A stretch of DNA of 64,000 nt from Alentia gelatinosa. Taxonomy: Eukaryota; Annelida; Polychaeta; Phyllodocida; Polynoidae. Shown here piece by piece: positions 44,342 through 55,389 of this stretch (positions are counted from its first letter, which is position 1; every line of letters begins with the position of its first letter). The notes beneath the pieces are model-generated. The model made no database searches and was not told where the DNA came from. It saw only the letters and a list, made by a program, of their open reading frames with translations. The stretch is from assembly GCA_950022655.1 (NCBI GenBank), contig OX465592.1, positions 4,146,623 to 4,210,622 on the forward strand, read 5' to 3'. Made by a program: the position numbers and the translations under genes.

Positions 44342-44535
44342 AAGGCCCGTTTCCATTGGCCGACCAAAACGGTATAGATTTTTGGTGTTCTCCTAATTGC
44401 CTATTTCCATTGGCCATCACCGATATAGGCCTACAGTCAGGAACCACCGACGGACCCTTTTTTGCACTGCTGATGCAAAATGGAAATGGGCTATTAGGAG
44501 ACGCTGTTTTCCTCGGCCAATGGAAACGGACCTTA
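44342..44535. mobile_element. Foldback MITE, family C, copy 2
   Basis: AGGCCCGTTTCCATTGGCCG at the left, CTCGGCCAATGGAAACGGAC at the right. About 194 bp. It shares its right boundary bases with the adjoining family D element. Confidence 0.8.
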
Positions 44536-44820
44536 AGGCCCAGCGTTCACCTACTACGATATAGCTCCAATATGGTCTAGGATGCACCTCCCGAAAAAAT
44601 CTAAATCGCGTCGGAAGGTCACCTAATATCAGGGCAGTTGACCAGGTTTCTGCGATTAGACACCAATAAAAACCCTATATAATGCGTGGTGGATTGGAAT
44701 GTCTAGACATATGTCCACGATTTTGCACCTTCCCGATATGTCTCCGATATTTGCTTTTTGTATCGGTGCCATATCGGGAGGTCTAAATTTCTTTTGTAGT
44801 AGGTGGACGCTGGGCCTTAC
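44534..44820. mobile_element. Foldback MITE, family D, copy 2
   Basis: AGGCCCAGCGTTCACCTACT to AGTAGGTGGACGCTGGGCCT, with flanks TA (left) and TA (right). Very similar to 62308-62597 through the interior (CGATTAGACACCAATAAAAA). Confidence 0.85.
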
Positions 44821-44867
44821 TGTAAATCAGGACGACTTTGTGACTCAGCATTTGCTGCTGTTGAAAA

Positions 44868-45131
44868 ATATCATCAAACGGTAACACTTGTATGCGATAC
44901 AGAATCGGGTTTACATGAACGATCCTGGATTATCATTAAACGATGACCCTTGTATGAGGTACGGAAAAGGGTCTTCATGTACGATCCTAGATTACTATTA
45001 AACGGTAACACTTGTATGCGATACAGAATCGGGTTTACATGAACGATCCTGGATTATCATTAAACGATGACCCTTGTACGAGGTACAGAAAAGAGTCTCT
45101 CTGTACGATCCTAGATTATTAAACAGGCCTC
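44868..45131 (-). repeat. Second small array of family B ends
   Basis: Two dimers of about 124 bp. Each is made of the words GATGACCCTTGTACGAGG and TACGATCCTAGATTA alternating with a variant GGTAACACTTGTATGCGATA. It is the 62-bp array unit in inverted orientation and ends with a B terminus (TTAAACAGGCC). Confidence 0.8.
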
Positions 45132-45488
45132 TGGTGCGCCATCATAAAGTGCATCAACCTCCCCCCAAATTAAGATAGACTGTAAGGTGTGAACACTTGA
45201 CTGCCTCACTAGCCAGCGGGCAGTGGGGCTAGGTGTCGGGGGGGGGGGGGGGGGGAGCGGGCAGTGGGGCTGGGTATTGGGGGAGCGGTCAGTGTGTATC
45301 ACAAAGGGTTGGATGGAGACAGAGATTGATGACCGAGGAAACGGCCCCCATGAGTGTTTGTTGGAGGCTGAGTGTACCGTTAGATGTAAGGAATAGCCAC
45401 TCCTCTGTTGTCAAGTGATGCAAGGCCAGCACACATTCAACTACATTAATTGGACATTAATTGAGCTCATTTGTGTATTTGTATTTCA
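45132..45488. other. Non-coding, poly-G run
   Basis: A G run at 45238-45255 lies between two copies of AGCGGGCAGTGGGGCT. No gene. Confidence 0.45.
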
Positions 45489-45605
45489 GACTCAGAATAT
45501 TATAAACTATTTTCATTGGCCAATTTCCCGTCACTAATCTACAGTCAGGAACCACCGACGGACTTTTGGCACAGCTAACTCGAAATCGTCAATGGAAACG
45601 ACCCA
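45489..45605. mobile_element. Family C fragment
   Basis: TTTTCATTGGCCAATTTCCC and GAAATCGTCAATGGAAACG with the interior word CAGGAACCACCGACGGAC shared with the 44342 copy. Confidence 0.6.
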
Positions 45606-46354
45606 GCTCGTGAAATAACCCACGATTTTTTCTGCTTAGATTATGTAATGTGGCACCACTCACAACTGAGGGAAAGTTTGGTCAATGATGGGCATATATG
45701 ATGCTTAACATATTGATAAACAGGTCATCATTTCTATTGGTCAGTCTTTGAATATTTCAATAAACGATATTACTGGCCTATCACAGTTCAATCACCTTTC
45801 TATAGAATCTACTGAAACATCATTCAAATCTAATGCATGCGATATAATAGACCGGATGCCCATAGTAGAGTAGCGGTTATACAGCGTAACTTTGTTTGTT
45901 CCCCATCTTTTTGTGATGGAGATGATATCATAAAATCAACAATTATAAATTTAGATATATACATTCTCAATTAGTTTTTGCCTGTGGCAGAGGACCTACT
46001 ACAAGATTCATGATAAATGTTACATATACAAAGGGAGGTTTTGAAGTAGAACCTAAAAAGCAGACATTTTTTTCAAAACAGCGAGGTAACTTGGTTTTCC
46101 TCTGATGCTGTTATGTTGAAATAGATTTTATTCACTTCTCTTTATATCTGCACCCAGTGTATGATATTGGTTTGATATTGTTGTTTCATTTCGTGCTTCC
46201 AAAGTTTTGATTTATGTAAATAACAGAGAAGCAACATAAATAATGTGGTACAATGTCTATACACTGTATATCTATAATAGGTTGATACCCATCTAATAAT
46301 ATCCAGAATGAATTGTCTGACGTATGGATTGGCGATGAATAACGATTTTATCTT
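45606..46354. other. AT-rich non-coding
   Basis: Nothing recognised. Confidence 0.45.
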
Positions 46355-47195
46355 GAAACTCCGTGATCTCCGTAATCTCTGCCCAGTAAATTACCCAGTC
46401 CCTATAGGTTTATTATAAAGACTCTGTAATCTCCAACCGGTGAATTACACAGTCCCTATAGCTATAGTTTGGGTTTCGTCTGGAAACTCCATAATCTTCA
46501 CCCTTTAAAATACACAGTCCCTATAGGTTTAGTATGGAGACTCTGTTATCTCCGCCCTGTGAATTACACAGTCCCTATAAGTTTCGTATGGAGTTGAATG
46601 CGATTATCTAGATGCATGAATTGTTATAGCTGAAAAAAAAACATGCATTGGAAGATCTACCACTAGTAGAAATGTTTGTGAAAATTAAAAATATATTGTT
46701 TAGAGACTCGGTAATCGTTGGATGATAAAAGTGGTGGTCAGTTGTGACCCCGTGATCTCCGCCCCGTGAATTACACATTCCCTATAACTATAGTTCGGAG
46801 ACTCCGTAATCTCCGCCCTGTGAATTACACACTCCCTATAGCTATAATTTGGAGACTCCGTAATCTCTGCCTCGTGAATTACACATTCCCTATAGCTTTA
46901 GTGTGGAAACTCCGTAATCTCCGCCCTGTGAATTACACACTCCCTATAGCTATAATTTGGAGACTCCGTAATCTCTGCCTCGTGAATTACACATTCCCTA
47001 TAGCTTTAGTGTGGAAACTCCGTAATCTCCGCCCTGTGAATTACACACTCCCTATAGCTATAATTTGGAGACTCCATAATCTCTGCCTCGTGAATTACAC
47101 ATTCCCTATAGCTTTAGTGTGGAAACTCCGTAATCTCCGCCCTGTGAATTACACACTCCCTATAGCTATAGTTTGGATACTCCGTAATCGCTGGA
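46355..47195 (+). repeat. 54-bp satellite with 108-bp higher-order dimers
   Basis: Two monomer types alternate. One is CTCCGTAATCTCCGCCCTGT GAATTACACA CTCCCTATAG...; the other has CTCTGCCTCGTGAATTACAC ATTCCC...TTTAGTGTGG. The 108-bp pair repeats about 3.5 times from 46800. Units at 46355-46600 are single and diverged, and a unique insert lies at 46600-46740. A frame of 18 residues per unit stays open, as an artefact. Confidence 0.92.
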
Positions 47196-47614
47196 TAATA
47201 AAAGTGGTGGTCAGTTGTGAGCTGTGAGCCTCCTCTCACCTACACCCCCTCAGTGTGTGAGAGTCAGTCATCCCACACACCTTCACGCCTGACTGCACCG
47301 CCACTGTCCGCGCGCCCAGTGAAAGCTGAAGCAGGACGTCCACTGACAGGCGCCGCAGGGCAACTCATCAAACCACCAACTGACTCCTCGCCGATGTTTT
47401 AATTCAACCTCAATGCCACCCGCCCGAAATATCTGGGCGAAATGATTGCATCAAGGCAGACGACAAAGGATGAAAGGGACGCGCTCCCGCCGGGGGTGGT
47501 GGGGGCGTTTGGGGGGTTCATTTGGTATGGTATGTAAAGTTAGGGGGGCGGTGAAAATTCGGTTTATATAAAGATTCTTGCGACAGGTTGAGGAAAATAC
47601 TGCCAAAGAGCAGA
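47196..47614. other. Unique, GC-moderate non-coding
   Basis: No gene, repeat or motif cluster recognised. Confidence 0.4.
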
Positions 47615-47680
47615 TACAGTAAAACCTAATAGAGGGATCCGTTCCGAGCAAAGGTGTCCGTTAACGCGGGGTGTCTTACA
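47615..47680. mobile_element. Family H (pogo-like) MITE, short copy
   Basis: TACAGTAAAACC at the left, then GATCCGTTCCGAGCAAAGGT, then GTTAACGCGGGGTGTC. The core orientation is reversed relative to 21581. Confidence 0.6.
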
Positions 47681-48387
47681 TATACGTCATTCTGTAGTGG
47701 TGATTCAAAAGATCGCCGCCTCGACCCGCTTGGTGTGTCATCGGCAAAACCCCATTTTTCTCGGTGAAGTTTCAGATTACCCCCCCCCCCCCCACCATAT
47801 ATAATGGTCGGTCCGTCAGATGGGTGTTGCTCTGTTGTGTAGACAGGGTGGAGGGTCGGGTAGATTATTATTGTATCAATGACAACTGCCTGCCCCTGCC
47901 AATAATTAAATGAGGGTGAAATGTGCTGGGGAGGGGAGGTGTCGGGTGAGAGAGGCTGTGAGGTGTCACTCTCCTAGCAGAGATCCTGCCCTCTACTTCC
48001 TGCGGCCGCTTGTATCTCTGTCTGTTTAGGACAGAATCTGCTCAATCCGCCAGTTTTTAAAATATCCTAAATTCTAAGTGCTTTTGGGAGTATTTTTGTG
48101 TTCTACGTGTAACTAGAGATGTGCATATTTCTATGGTAAATAATGTACACTCATTTCTGTTATTTATTATTTCAAACCAGACACAGTCTCTGGGGTTACT
48201 CTGGGGTGGGGGGCTGTGGGGTGTGCAGGGAGGGGTGAGGGTGGTGGGACCGACAGCCATTTACCGCCTAGCGGCCCTAGTGGTGACAATGAGAACAATA
48301 GGCGTGGGAAGCGGAAGTCGTGAGCGACACCTAGTGACTGCCGCTGTCATGATCGTCGGCTGTACACTGGTCGCCAAATCCACACTG
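47681..48387. other. Non-coding with poly-C run
   Basis: C run at about 47779-47793. CpG content rises at 48240-48380 without a clear promoter cluster. No gene recognised. Confidence 0.4.
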
Positions 48388-48716
48388 TGTTACACTAGCC
48401 ACTAGTGCTACACTGTGTTACACTGGCCACCAGAGCTACACTATATTACACTGGCCACCAGAGCTACACTATGTTACACTGGCCACCAGAGCTACACTAC
48501 GTTACACTGGCCACCAAAAGCTACACTATGTTACACTGGCCACCAGAGCTACACTACGTTACACTGGCCACCAAAAGCTACACTATGTTACACTGGCCAC
48601 CAAAAGCTACACTATGTTACACTGGCCACGAAAAGCTACACTATGTTACACTGGCCACCAGAGCTACACTACTTGCACTGGCCACCAGAGCCACACTATG
48701 TTACACTGGCCACTCA
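48388..48716 (+). repeat. 28/29-bp minisatellite, about 11 copies
   Basis: TACACTGGCCACCAGAGCTA then CACTATGT, alternating with a 29-bp form carrying ACCAAAAGCTA. A single diverged unit (ACACTGGCAACCAGAGCTAC) is at about 28033. Confidence 0.93.
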
Positions 48717-48719
48717 GGA

Positions 48720-48900
48720 GACTAATGAACCTGAGACGGGTGTACTTCACACTTTCCATTATTTTCTCAGACAATTCTCCTTTGGTTCAAAATTCTCATA
48801 CTACTATTACCAGTCTCAAGGAAAATGGCGAATGCTATCGGTTTCGTTTTGCGAGTTTAAATTTGACGGGAGTTTGTATACTCTAGCACTTGATACATTC
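48720..48900 (+). repeat. Dispersed repeat, second copy
   Basis: CCTGAGACGGGTGTACTTCA and GTCTCAAGGAAAATGGCGAA correspond to 30255-30370. Confidence 0.5.
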
Positions 48901-49140
48901 AACATGGCGGACGGACCTCAGTAAGTGTGTTTTTAAATCAATTTCCGTGCGCCGCCATTGTCCGCTCTGCGCATGCGCTCACACAGCGCCCCCAGACGGT
49001 GATTTATTGTCTTTAGATGGAGTGTCGAGGAGTCAGTCTTTGCACAGTGGCGCCCCCGGCCATGTTGCGGGTGAGGGCTGCGTTAATAGTGACTGGGGGT
49101 GGCACAGCGGGGTCACCCTGCTCTTGTCAGCTACACAGCG
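48901..49140 (+). promoter_or_regulatory. YY1/NRF1 promoter-like island with candidate first exon
   Basis: AACATGGCGGACGG at 48901-48914 is a YY1 initiator-type site containing an ATG in good Kozak context. The frame M-A-D-G-P meets a consensus donor GTAAGT at 48921-48926. GCCGCCATTG at 48951-48960 is a second, inverted YY1 site, and TGCGCATGCGC at 48968-48978 is a perfect NRF1 palindrome. This is the most convincing promoter-like cluster in the window, but no downstream exon was recognised to 64 kb. Confidence 0.4.
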
Positions 49141-49309
49141 GAGTCATCATTGAGTTTACGGTCGTTTTAATCCAGATGGCTTCTCGCCCTATCATCGCCC
49201 ACCTCTGTGTGTGTGATTACAATTAGGATTAGGACAAAATATTTACAATACTTGCTGAGAGTATAGGGCTTTCTGATGGCACACATAGTCTTATAGACAA
49301 ATAATTATA

Positions 49310-49329
49310 TGTATATATGTATAAATATA

Positions 49330-49379
<50 letters not shown>

Positions 49380-49522
49380 ACAGAAATCTTTATTTTGTTT
49401 AATTTAACCCCGCTTAAGAGACTACCCCGCTTAAGAGGCTACCCCGCTTAAGGGGTACACTTTGCTCGGAACGGAGGGTTCCCCTTAAGCGGGGTTTCAG
49501 TGTATGTATATATATATATATA

Positions 49523-49574
<52 letters not shown>

Positions 49575-49575
49575 T
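49310..49575. repeat. (TA)n microsatellite split by a family H element
   Basis: TA-rich runs at about 49310-49380 and 49502-49575 flank AACCCCGCTTAAGAG ... GCTCGGAACGGAGGG ... TTAAGCGGGGTTTCAGTG (about 49405-49500), a family H MITE. This fits insertion at a TA inside a pre-existing microsatellite. Confidence 0.8.
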
Positions 49576-49634
49576 TATATATATTATAGGGCACATAGTG
49601 ATTGCTAGTTCCGCCATCATCCACCAGGAAATTA

Positions 49635-49740
49635 TAAGATAGCGGCTCATTAATCTACTCGAGGTTGACGCGTAAACCCCTCGTGGTTTACGGCCGCCTG
49701 TCCCCAAACCATCGATTATTCTCTATTTACATGTATTTTA
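49635..49740. mobile_element. Family X half copy
   Basis: AACCCCTCGTGGTTTACGGC then CGCCTGTC and CATCGATTATTCTC match 44085-44145. Confidence 0.55.
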
Positions 49741-49817
49741 AGAATGTTCCGTCGCCAAAGTACCCACCACTAACGAACAAGATGCTAACATTGCTGATAA
49801 ACAAGGAGAGGCTTGGG

Positions 49818-49874
49818 GAGTCGGCTATGGTAGTTGGGGAAAAATGCTTTCTCCCCAACTACCATAGCCGACTC
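49818..49874. other. Perfect 23-bp hairpin with 11-nt loop
   Basis: 49818-49840 (starting GAGTCGGCTATGGTAGTTGG) is exactly complementary to 49852-49874. The loop is AAAATGCTTTC. It could be a small foldback element or the source of a hairpin RNA. No promoter is evident. Confidence 0.9.
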
Positions 49875-50449
49875 TATAGATAGATCACTGTCCAACCCCC
49901 CCCCCCCAACCCCCCTCCCTCCCCATCCCCAATCACCCAGACATGATGAGGGTGGCAGTGACAGGTGTTGGTTTCGACCTATTAAGTCTCATCAGGAGTT
50001 CAAAACGTCAGTAATGGACCAGAAACACGTCCCCGAACCCAGTCAGAGGCTGAGGTAGTAAATTACCACAGCCTACGGCGCCACATACTGCAGGTAAAGA
50101 CCACAAAGAAACTGGGGTCAATTCGCTGACTCGTCTCTAAAGAGTCTCAAATAATTAATTACGTTTCCAGACCGACCCCTTGAGCTCTGACGGGTAGCTG
50201 CGACAATATGATTTATCACCGCGAGAATGATTATATTATAGTTCATGCTCTTTCTTATGTTCCATGTATTGTTAATAAGCCACCACTCATTATGATTATT
50301 TCACATTAGGAAATGATAACTGATTAGTCTTGTATTAGTTATGGCTTTTAAAAAAAAAGAAGAAATGTTAAACATATGAAATTGATCGTTGGTCGCGATA
50401 GCCACCGTGTCATCCGTGATATATGAATAAAGCATGTTAATCCTGTCGT
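49875..50449. other. Non-coding with poly-C run
   Basis: C run at about 49896-49905. AT-rich to 50450. No gene recognised. Confidence 0.4.
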
Positions 50450-50940
50450 GAATACATACACAATATTACCATGGTTTCGATCTGCATGGTCGTATTCTCC
50501 GCGTAGTTGAAGCATTGTAATACTCTGAGCAATAGTGAGGAGTATTGTGTCGTGTCAACTACATGTACAAGGAGAATGCCGCCACACGGATCGAAATCAT
50601 GGTAATGTTGTATTCACTACTCAATTTTGGACTAAAAATTAGGAAATAATCTTGCAGATAAGTAGAAATTCGATGCAAGCGCCGTGCATTGTTAATATAA
50701 AATAGATTCCATAATGCCTGTCAGGTGGCTGAAAAAGCCGTAGTCTCCTAGGAGAATACGGCTTTCCGGAATCTACTCAGTAGCGATCTGTAGGCTCCAT
50801 AGGCTTAGTATGGAGATTCCATATTAGATGGATAATACACGCTCCCTATAGGCTTAATATAGAGACTCTGTATTGGGTGGGTAATAATAGCGATCTGTAG
50901 GCTCCATAGACTTAGTATGAAGACCCCGTACTGGGTAGAT
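50450..50940 (-). repeat. Dispersed repeat family J, copy 2 (inverted)
   Basis: Includes a palindrome (AATATTACCATGGTTTCGAT ... GATCGAAATCATGGTAATGT, about 50463-50609). About 290 bp match the reverse complement of 6990-7285. Bases 50790-50940 then hold three units of GGCTCCATAGGCTTAGTATG-type repeats related to the 46-kb satellite. Confidence 0.7.
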
Positions 50941-51035
50941 AAAAACAATAGCTTCCTTTCTCCGGATGGTCAATGCTCCCATTACCCATCACATTTTCCC
51001 AGATTACTCTTTTCAAGATTACTTAGGATGGCCAG

Positions 51036-51396
51036 TTGACAGAGACAGAGTTCTCTTAATTTATAGGGACCAGGTCCTGCTAATCTATAGGGACAGGGTC
51101 CTGCTAATATATAGGGAAAATGTCCTGCTAATCTATAGGGACAGGGTCTTATTAATCTATAGGGACAAGGTCCTACTAATCTATAGGGCCAGAGTCCTAC
51201 TAATCTATAGGGACAGGGTCTTATTAATGTATAGGGACATGGTCCTACTAATCTATAGGGCCAGAGTCCTACTAATCTATAGGGACAGGGTCTTATTAAT
51301 GTATAGGGACAGGGTCCTACTAATCTATAGGGATATAGTCCTACTAATCTATAGGGCCAGTCTCCTGCTAATCTACAGAGTTCTACTAATTCGTGG
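51036..51396 (+). repeat. 24-bp minisatellite, about 15 copies
   Basis: CTATAGGGACAGGGTCCTAC then TAAT, with G/T variants. The 24-bp period encodes an eight-residue repeat (IYRDRVLL) that is not a gene. Confidence 0.94.
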
Positions 51397-51429
51397 GGAG
51401 GAGGGGGAGGGAGGCAGCACCGGCCCATG

Positions 51430-51610
51430 AGGTGCCAAATCTCGCGGAACCTCTCGTTTTTCTCACGTGGCCACGAGACTCGTCACACGCGGCAAGTCGT
51501 ACGCGGATGACAGATGGCGCTGCTGTTTGCGCATGCGCCTCCATTTGATGATTACTTCCGGCGAGGAGGGGGTTGTGGGGGAAACAAAGCAAATGTCGAC
51601 GGAGAAGACC
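51430..51610. promoter_or_regulatory. CpG island with E-box, NRF1 and ETS sites
   Basis: ATCTCGCGGAAC near 51440, CACGTG at 51464-51469, TGCGCATGCGCC (NRF1) at 51528-51539, a YY1-like CTCCATTTGATG just after it, and ACTTCCGG (ETS/GABP) at 51554-51561. This combination is typical of housekeeping promoters. No exon recognised. Confidence 0.4.
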
Positions 51611-52300
51611 GGATTAATGGCTGGCACTTAGTTTGTCAACTGTTGACAGCGGAGGGAGGTATTACTGACAGTCTGCCAGGCCAGACAGAGGATTAGATGA
51701 GAAGTCAGTGCGATTAGTGGTCTGTGCTACATGTAGACGACCACTGTATCATGTCAGAACATGCTGCCCCCGGAATCATGTGAAATATCTATCGTTAACT
51801 GCCCTGTAACAGGCAGGATACCAGGAATGTATATACACAGTGTTATGTACTTAGAGGGGTGGGTATGCAGTAATATGAGAAAACGTGGTTACTGACCCCG
51901 CTTTTATCTGAAAGCAGTTTAATATCTATCGTTAACTGCCCTATGACAGGCAGGGTACCGGGAATTTATCTCACCCCGGTATTTTCCCCCATAGGCTTAA
52001 CATTAGGAACTCGTATTCCACGGCCGTGAGGTTCGTGTACCCAATACTCAATGGCTAATTTGCTAATTCACTCAGCTTCGCTTCGTGAATTACTCTGCTG
52101 TCAGACTCGGTGGAGTACGGACCACGCTATTTTCATCTAATGGGTTTCCTTCTAAGTATATACACAATGTTGACTGGTTACAGATACAAGCGGTTATGTA
52201 CTTAGAGGGGTTGATGTGCAGTAATATGAGAAAACGTGGTTACTGGGCCAGTACGGGGGCTCGTTCGAGGTTATTTAGTGAAAAAAAATAGGGCCCGACG
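51611..52300. repeat. Region with two local duplications and family A/Y ends
   Basis: TATCGTTAACTGCCCTGTAA at about 51789 recurs with two differences at about 51915. GCAGTAATATGAGAAAACGT occurs at about 51869 and 52219. A family A end lies at 51958-52020 and family Y (CGGTGGAGTACGGACCACGC) at about 52109. Confidence 0.6.
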
Positions 52301-52674
52301 CCACAGGCGAGAGGGCTGTATTTTTTCATCAAATGACCGAGAATGGCCATCTGTACGGCCTCAGTAACCACGTTTTCTTATTACTCTACACCTCCAAATT
52401 GTTTAAAACCGTTTTATTAACTGCATTTATAAAACCACTGCCATTCACTACGGCCCGCTGTCACGGCGGGCGCGAACATTATGCATACTACACCCCTAGC
52501 AGCGGGCAGTATTTCATACATGTTTGGCCACAGATGTATAGTAATAAACAAGCGCATTCAAAGATATGTGTAGAGTCAACTCCTAGTAGCTTACGGTGGC
52601 TTTAATCTGAAACCAGTTTATATTGCATTTATTATCCACCTTTTTGGGGCAAGTGGTATGCCGATATCAGTTCA
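52301..52674. repeat. Inverted repeat remnants, families M and U
   Basis: CAGTAACCACGTTTTCTTAT at about 52361 is the inverse of the preceding duplication. 52470-52540 is an inverted family M fragment (ACACCCCTAGCAGCGGGCAG). Module U starts at about 52585. Confidence 0.55.
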
Positions 52675-53112
52675 TCCGAGTATAGTGATACACGCTCCCT
52701 ATGTGTTTTCTATGGACACTTTGTATTAGGTAGATATACTTGTATGCTCCAGGTATGGTGATACACACTTCCTGTGTGTTTTCTCTGGACACTTTGTATT
52801 AGGTGGATATATCTTTATGCTCCTGGTATGGTGATACACACTCCCTATGTGATTTCTACCGACACTTTGTATTAGGTAGATATATCTGTATGCTCCAGGT
52901 ATGGTGATACACACTTCCTATGTGTTTTGTATGGACACTTTGTATTAGGTGGATATATCTGTATGCTCCGGGTATGGTGATACACACTCCCTCTGTGTTT
53001 TCTACGGACACTTTGTATAAGGTGGATATATCTGTATGCTCCGGGTATGGTGATAGTCACACTCCCTGTATGTTTTCTATAAATACTTTGTATTAGGTGG
53101 ATAATATATATG
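52675..53112 (+). repeat. 73-bp satellite V, about 6 copies
   Basis: TATGCTCCAGGTATGGTGAT, ACACACTCCCTATGTGTTTT, CTATGGACACTTTGTATTAG, GTGGATATATCTG. Units start at 52743, 52816 and so on, at 73-bp spacing. Confidence 0.92.
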
Positions 53113-53655
53113 GGTATAGTCCCGATAACATTCATTGTCGTCGATATATGAGTCATAACTATAAAACACAAAATAGGTTTTCTGTTCTGAACGTATTGAT
53201 ATCGTTGAAAGCGCATTCATCTATACATGTTTTTGAAATTCTAAAGAATTCACCAACATATTACGCATTATTCAAGGCTAAATGTTTCGTTTCTGAAATT
53301 CGTGGAAATGATGAACGGTACACATCGATTTAAAAGTCCCCGATTCATATTCTGGGAATTCCTGGTGTTATGATACATTAGTATTCACATCCGGTATAGA
53401 AACTGAAATAGTGTATCGAAAGTGCTTTAAGTAATGGCATCGTAAAGCTGCATTTCCGGTTCACAAAGGGAACTGTGGTTAATACTATACGGAAACTGGC
53501 TTACTGATGTCGTACGTCAAAAATACGTGGTGAAGTTATTACCCAGATACTTAGGAGAAACTACCGAGAGTTAGTCCTGTTGTTGTTTATCGCACGACGG
53601 CATTTTCGCAAATTACTGCGCGAGGCGAGAGCAGTGGCACGCGAAATTGACTAAC
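53113..53655. other. AT-rich non-coding
   Basis: No gene or repeat recognised. Confidence 0.4.
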
Positions 53656-53935
53656 TCTGTTTAGAATTTATCCTACCCCATCCATATTACTTCAAAATAT
53701 AAGAAATGACATAAAACTCACCGATATTCAGTGAATATTGCGTTAAATTCCATAATGTGTGCTTGTTGATAGTGTCGAAATCACACATAGCTCATTGGTC
53801 GCTTCTCAAATGACGTCATTTGACAACTGAATCCCACTAGAGCGATAAATTTCACTTTCCTGCACCATAGACCAAATACCGTCCGCTAATGTTAAGCCTA
53901 TGGAGTTTTTTATTAGGGGTAGGAAAAAACACGAT
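53656..53935. mobile_element. Foldback MITE, family A2, copy 2
   Basis: TTTATCCTACCCCATC at the left and TTAAGCCTATGGAGTTTTTT then ATTAGGGGTAGGAAAA at the right. About 280 bp. Confidence 0.65.
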
Positions 53936-54084
53936 ACCGTAGGCCGAGGGATGTATCGGATCAAAATATGGTCGAAATTTTACCTAGTCATGTGATCATA
54001 TGTACCCTGTACGTCATTGTGTGACGTACGGGAATAAATACGCCATGGGTAGGAGCGGGTAGTATACATAGTTGATATAGCATA

Positions 54085-54375
54085 GCGGAATCTATGAAAG
54101 TTTATGGTTAGGGCTCGTATCCCATCAAGTTTGAATCGCGTAGTAATTCACAAGGCAAAGCCATGTGAATTACGTAGCGGTTCAAAGGAGATGGGATCGA
54201 GCTCTGACTGTAAACTTGAATATGTTTCTGAATTTATCTCACCCTTCACATTGACTAATTGGCGAAGTTTTGTGACCTTTTCCCTATTGAGTTTTTTTTT
54301 TCTAAATGCTCAATGAGCGTTGAGTATGAGTTCCCAATGTTAAGTCTATGAGGAAAAAATACCAGGGGTGAGATA
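54085..54375 (+). mobile_element. Composite foldback repeat T+A
   Basis: AGGGCTCGTATCCCATCAAG ... GAGATGGGATCGAGCTCTGA then the family A part, ending ATACCAGGGGTGAGATAA. Confidence 0.8.
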
Positions 54376-54484
54376 ATATCATGGACGATCTCGAAATTTC
54401 ATGGTGTGAATTGTCTTTGCGGAATGATATCACAAAACAGAGCTGAGTGGAATCTATAGTGGAAGACAATGAACACCATGTAAA

Positions 54485-54640
54485 CAATTATATGAAATTG
54501 AGTGATGTTTCATGATGATATCTCACCCTGTCATATGTTTTTAACTTCATATGTTACCAGCGGCATATAAATATTTTATAGCATTACCGCGGCATACAGT
54601 CACACCATGCAGATTTATATGAGGGGTGGGATAAATAATA
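54485..54640. mobile_element. Foldback MITE, family A3
   Basis: GATATCTCACCCTGTCATAT at the left and TATATGAGGGGTGGGATAAA at the right. Sub-terminal CCAGCGGCATATAA mirrors a GCGGCATACAG word. Confidence 0.5.
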
Positions 54641-55389
54641 ATAACCAAAGAGCATTTTACGGGAGCTAGACTCCCATTGTCTGTCCGTTTCCGGTTAATG
54701 CATTCCTCCTTATCATTATTATCACATACGCTCGTCGCCCCACCTGGTGTTGTGTTCAATATGTACATGCCGCATTATAGCGATGACCCTGATGCCATAT
54801 GTCATGCATTCTAATGGATCCCTCTAAAATATTCAGATGTAGGCCACAGCATTCCCCACAGTCACACAACAATAAGCAATATTGATCAAATCAAAGTAGC
54901 CAAATAAAACTCAATGACAATTAAGCAATCATCCTAAATTTTACAATACGGAAACATTATCCAGAAAGCCCTATTACAATTCTCATTTTTAGTCATATTT
55001 CCTCAGTTATTTGTCATGATAATCATTCAGGATTTGTTTCGAGCAAAGCTATCGAATCAATTGGATTATAACACCGTTGATATCTCAATGTGGCGTCTGT
55101 CAAAAAAAGCAGACGACAAACTGTTCCCGCCATTTTTCTGCGCTTGTTTCCCGCGGGTTGACTGATTACCATCGTGTTTTCATTGTCACCGACCAACAAG
55201 CGGCGGGCATGTTATATTGATGAGTCGCGGATGATCTAGACGACGCTATTTTACATAAACATTATTATTTCAGATCGTCGGCCATTATGGCGGGCCAGAC
55301 GCATTGTGTACGTGGCTGTCCCCTGCGGCCTCACCTCACGAACACCTGTGTACCTCATCACCGACCGACGCCACCTCGCCACCAGAGAG
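54641..55389. other. AT-rich, then CpG-enriched, non-coding
   Basis: Bases 55125-55389 are CpG-enriched, with GTTTCCCGCGGG near 55148 and GCCATTATGGCGGGCC near 55281. They run into the following array. No exon identified. Confidence 0.35.

Noticed and set aside
46766..47227. 153-codon open frame with an 18-residue repeat
   Set aside because: Product of the 54-bp satellite.
49818..49874. microRNA gene
   Set aside because: The stem is perfectly paired and short, with no extended lower stem as in typical precursors; reported as a hairpin only.
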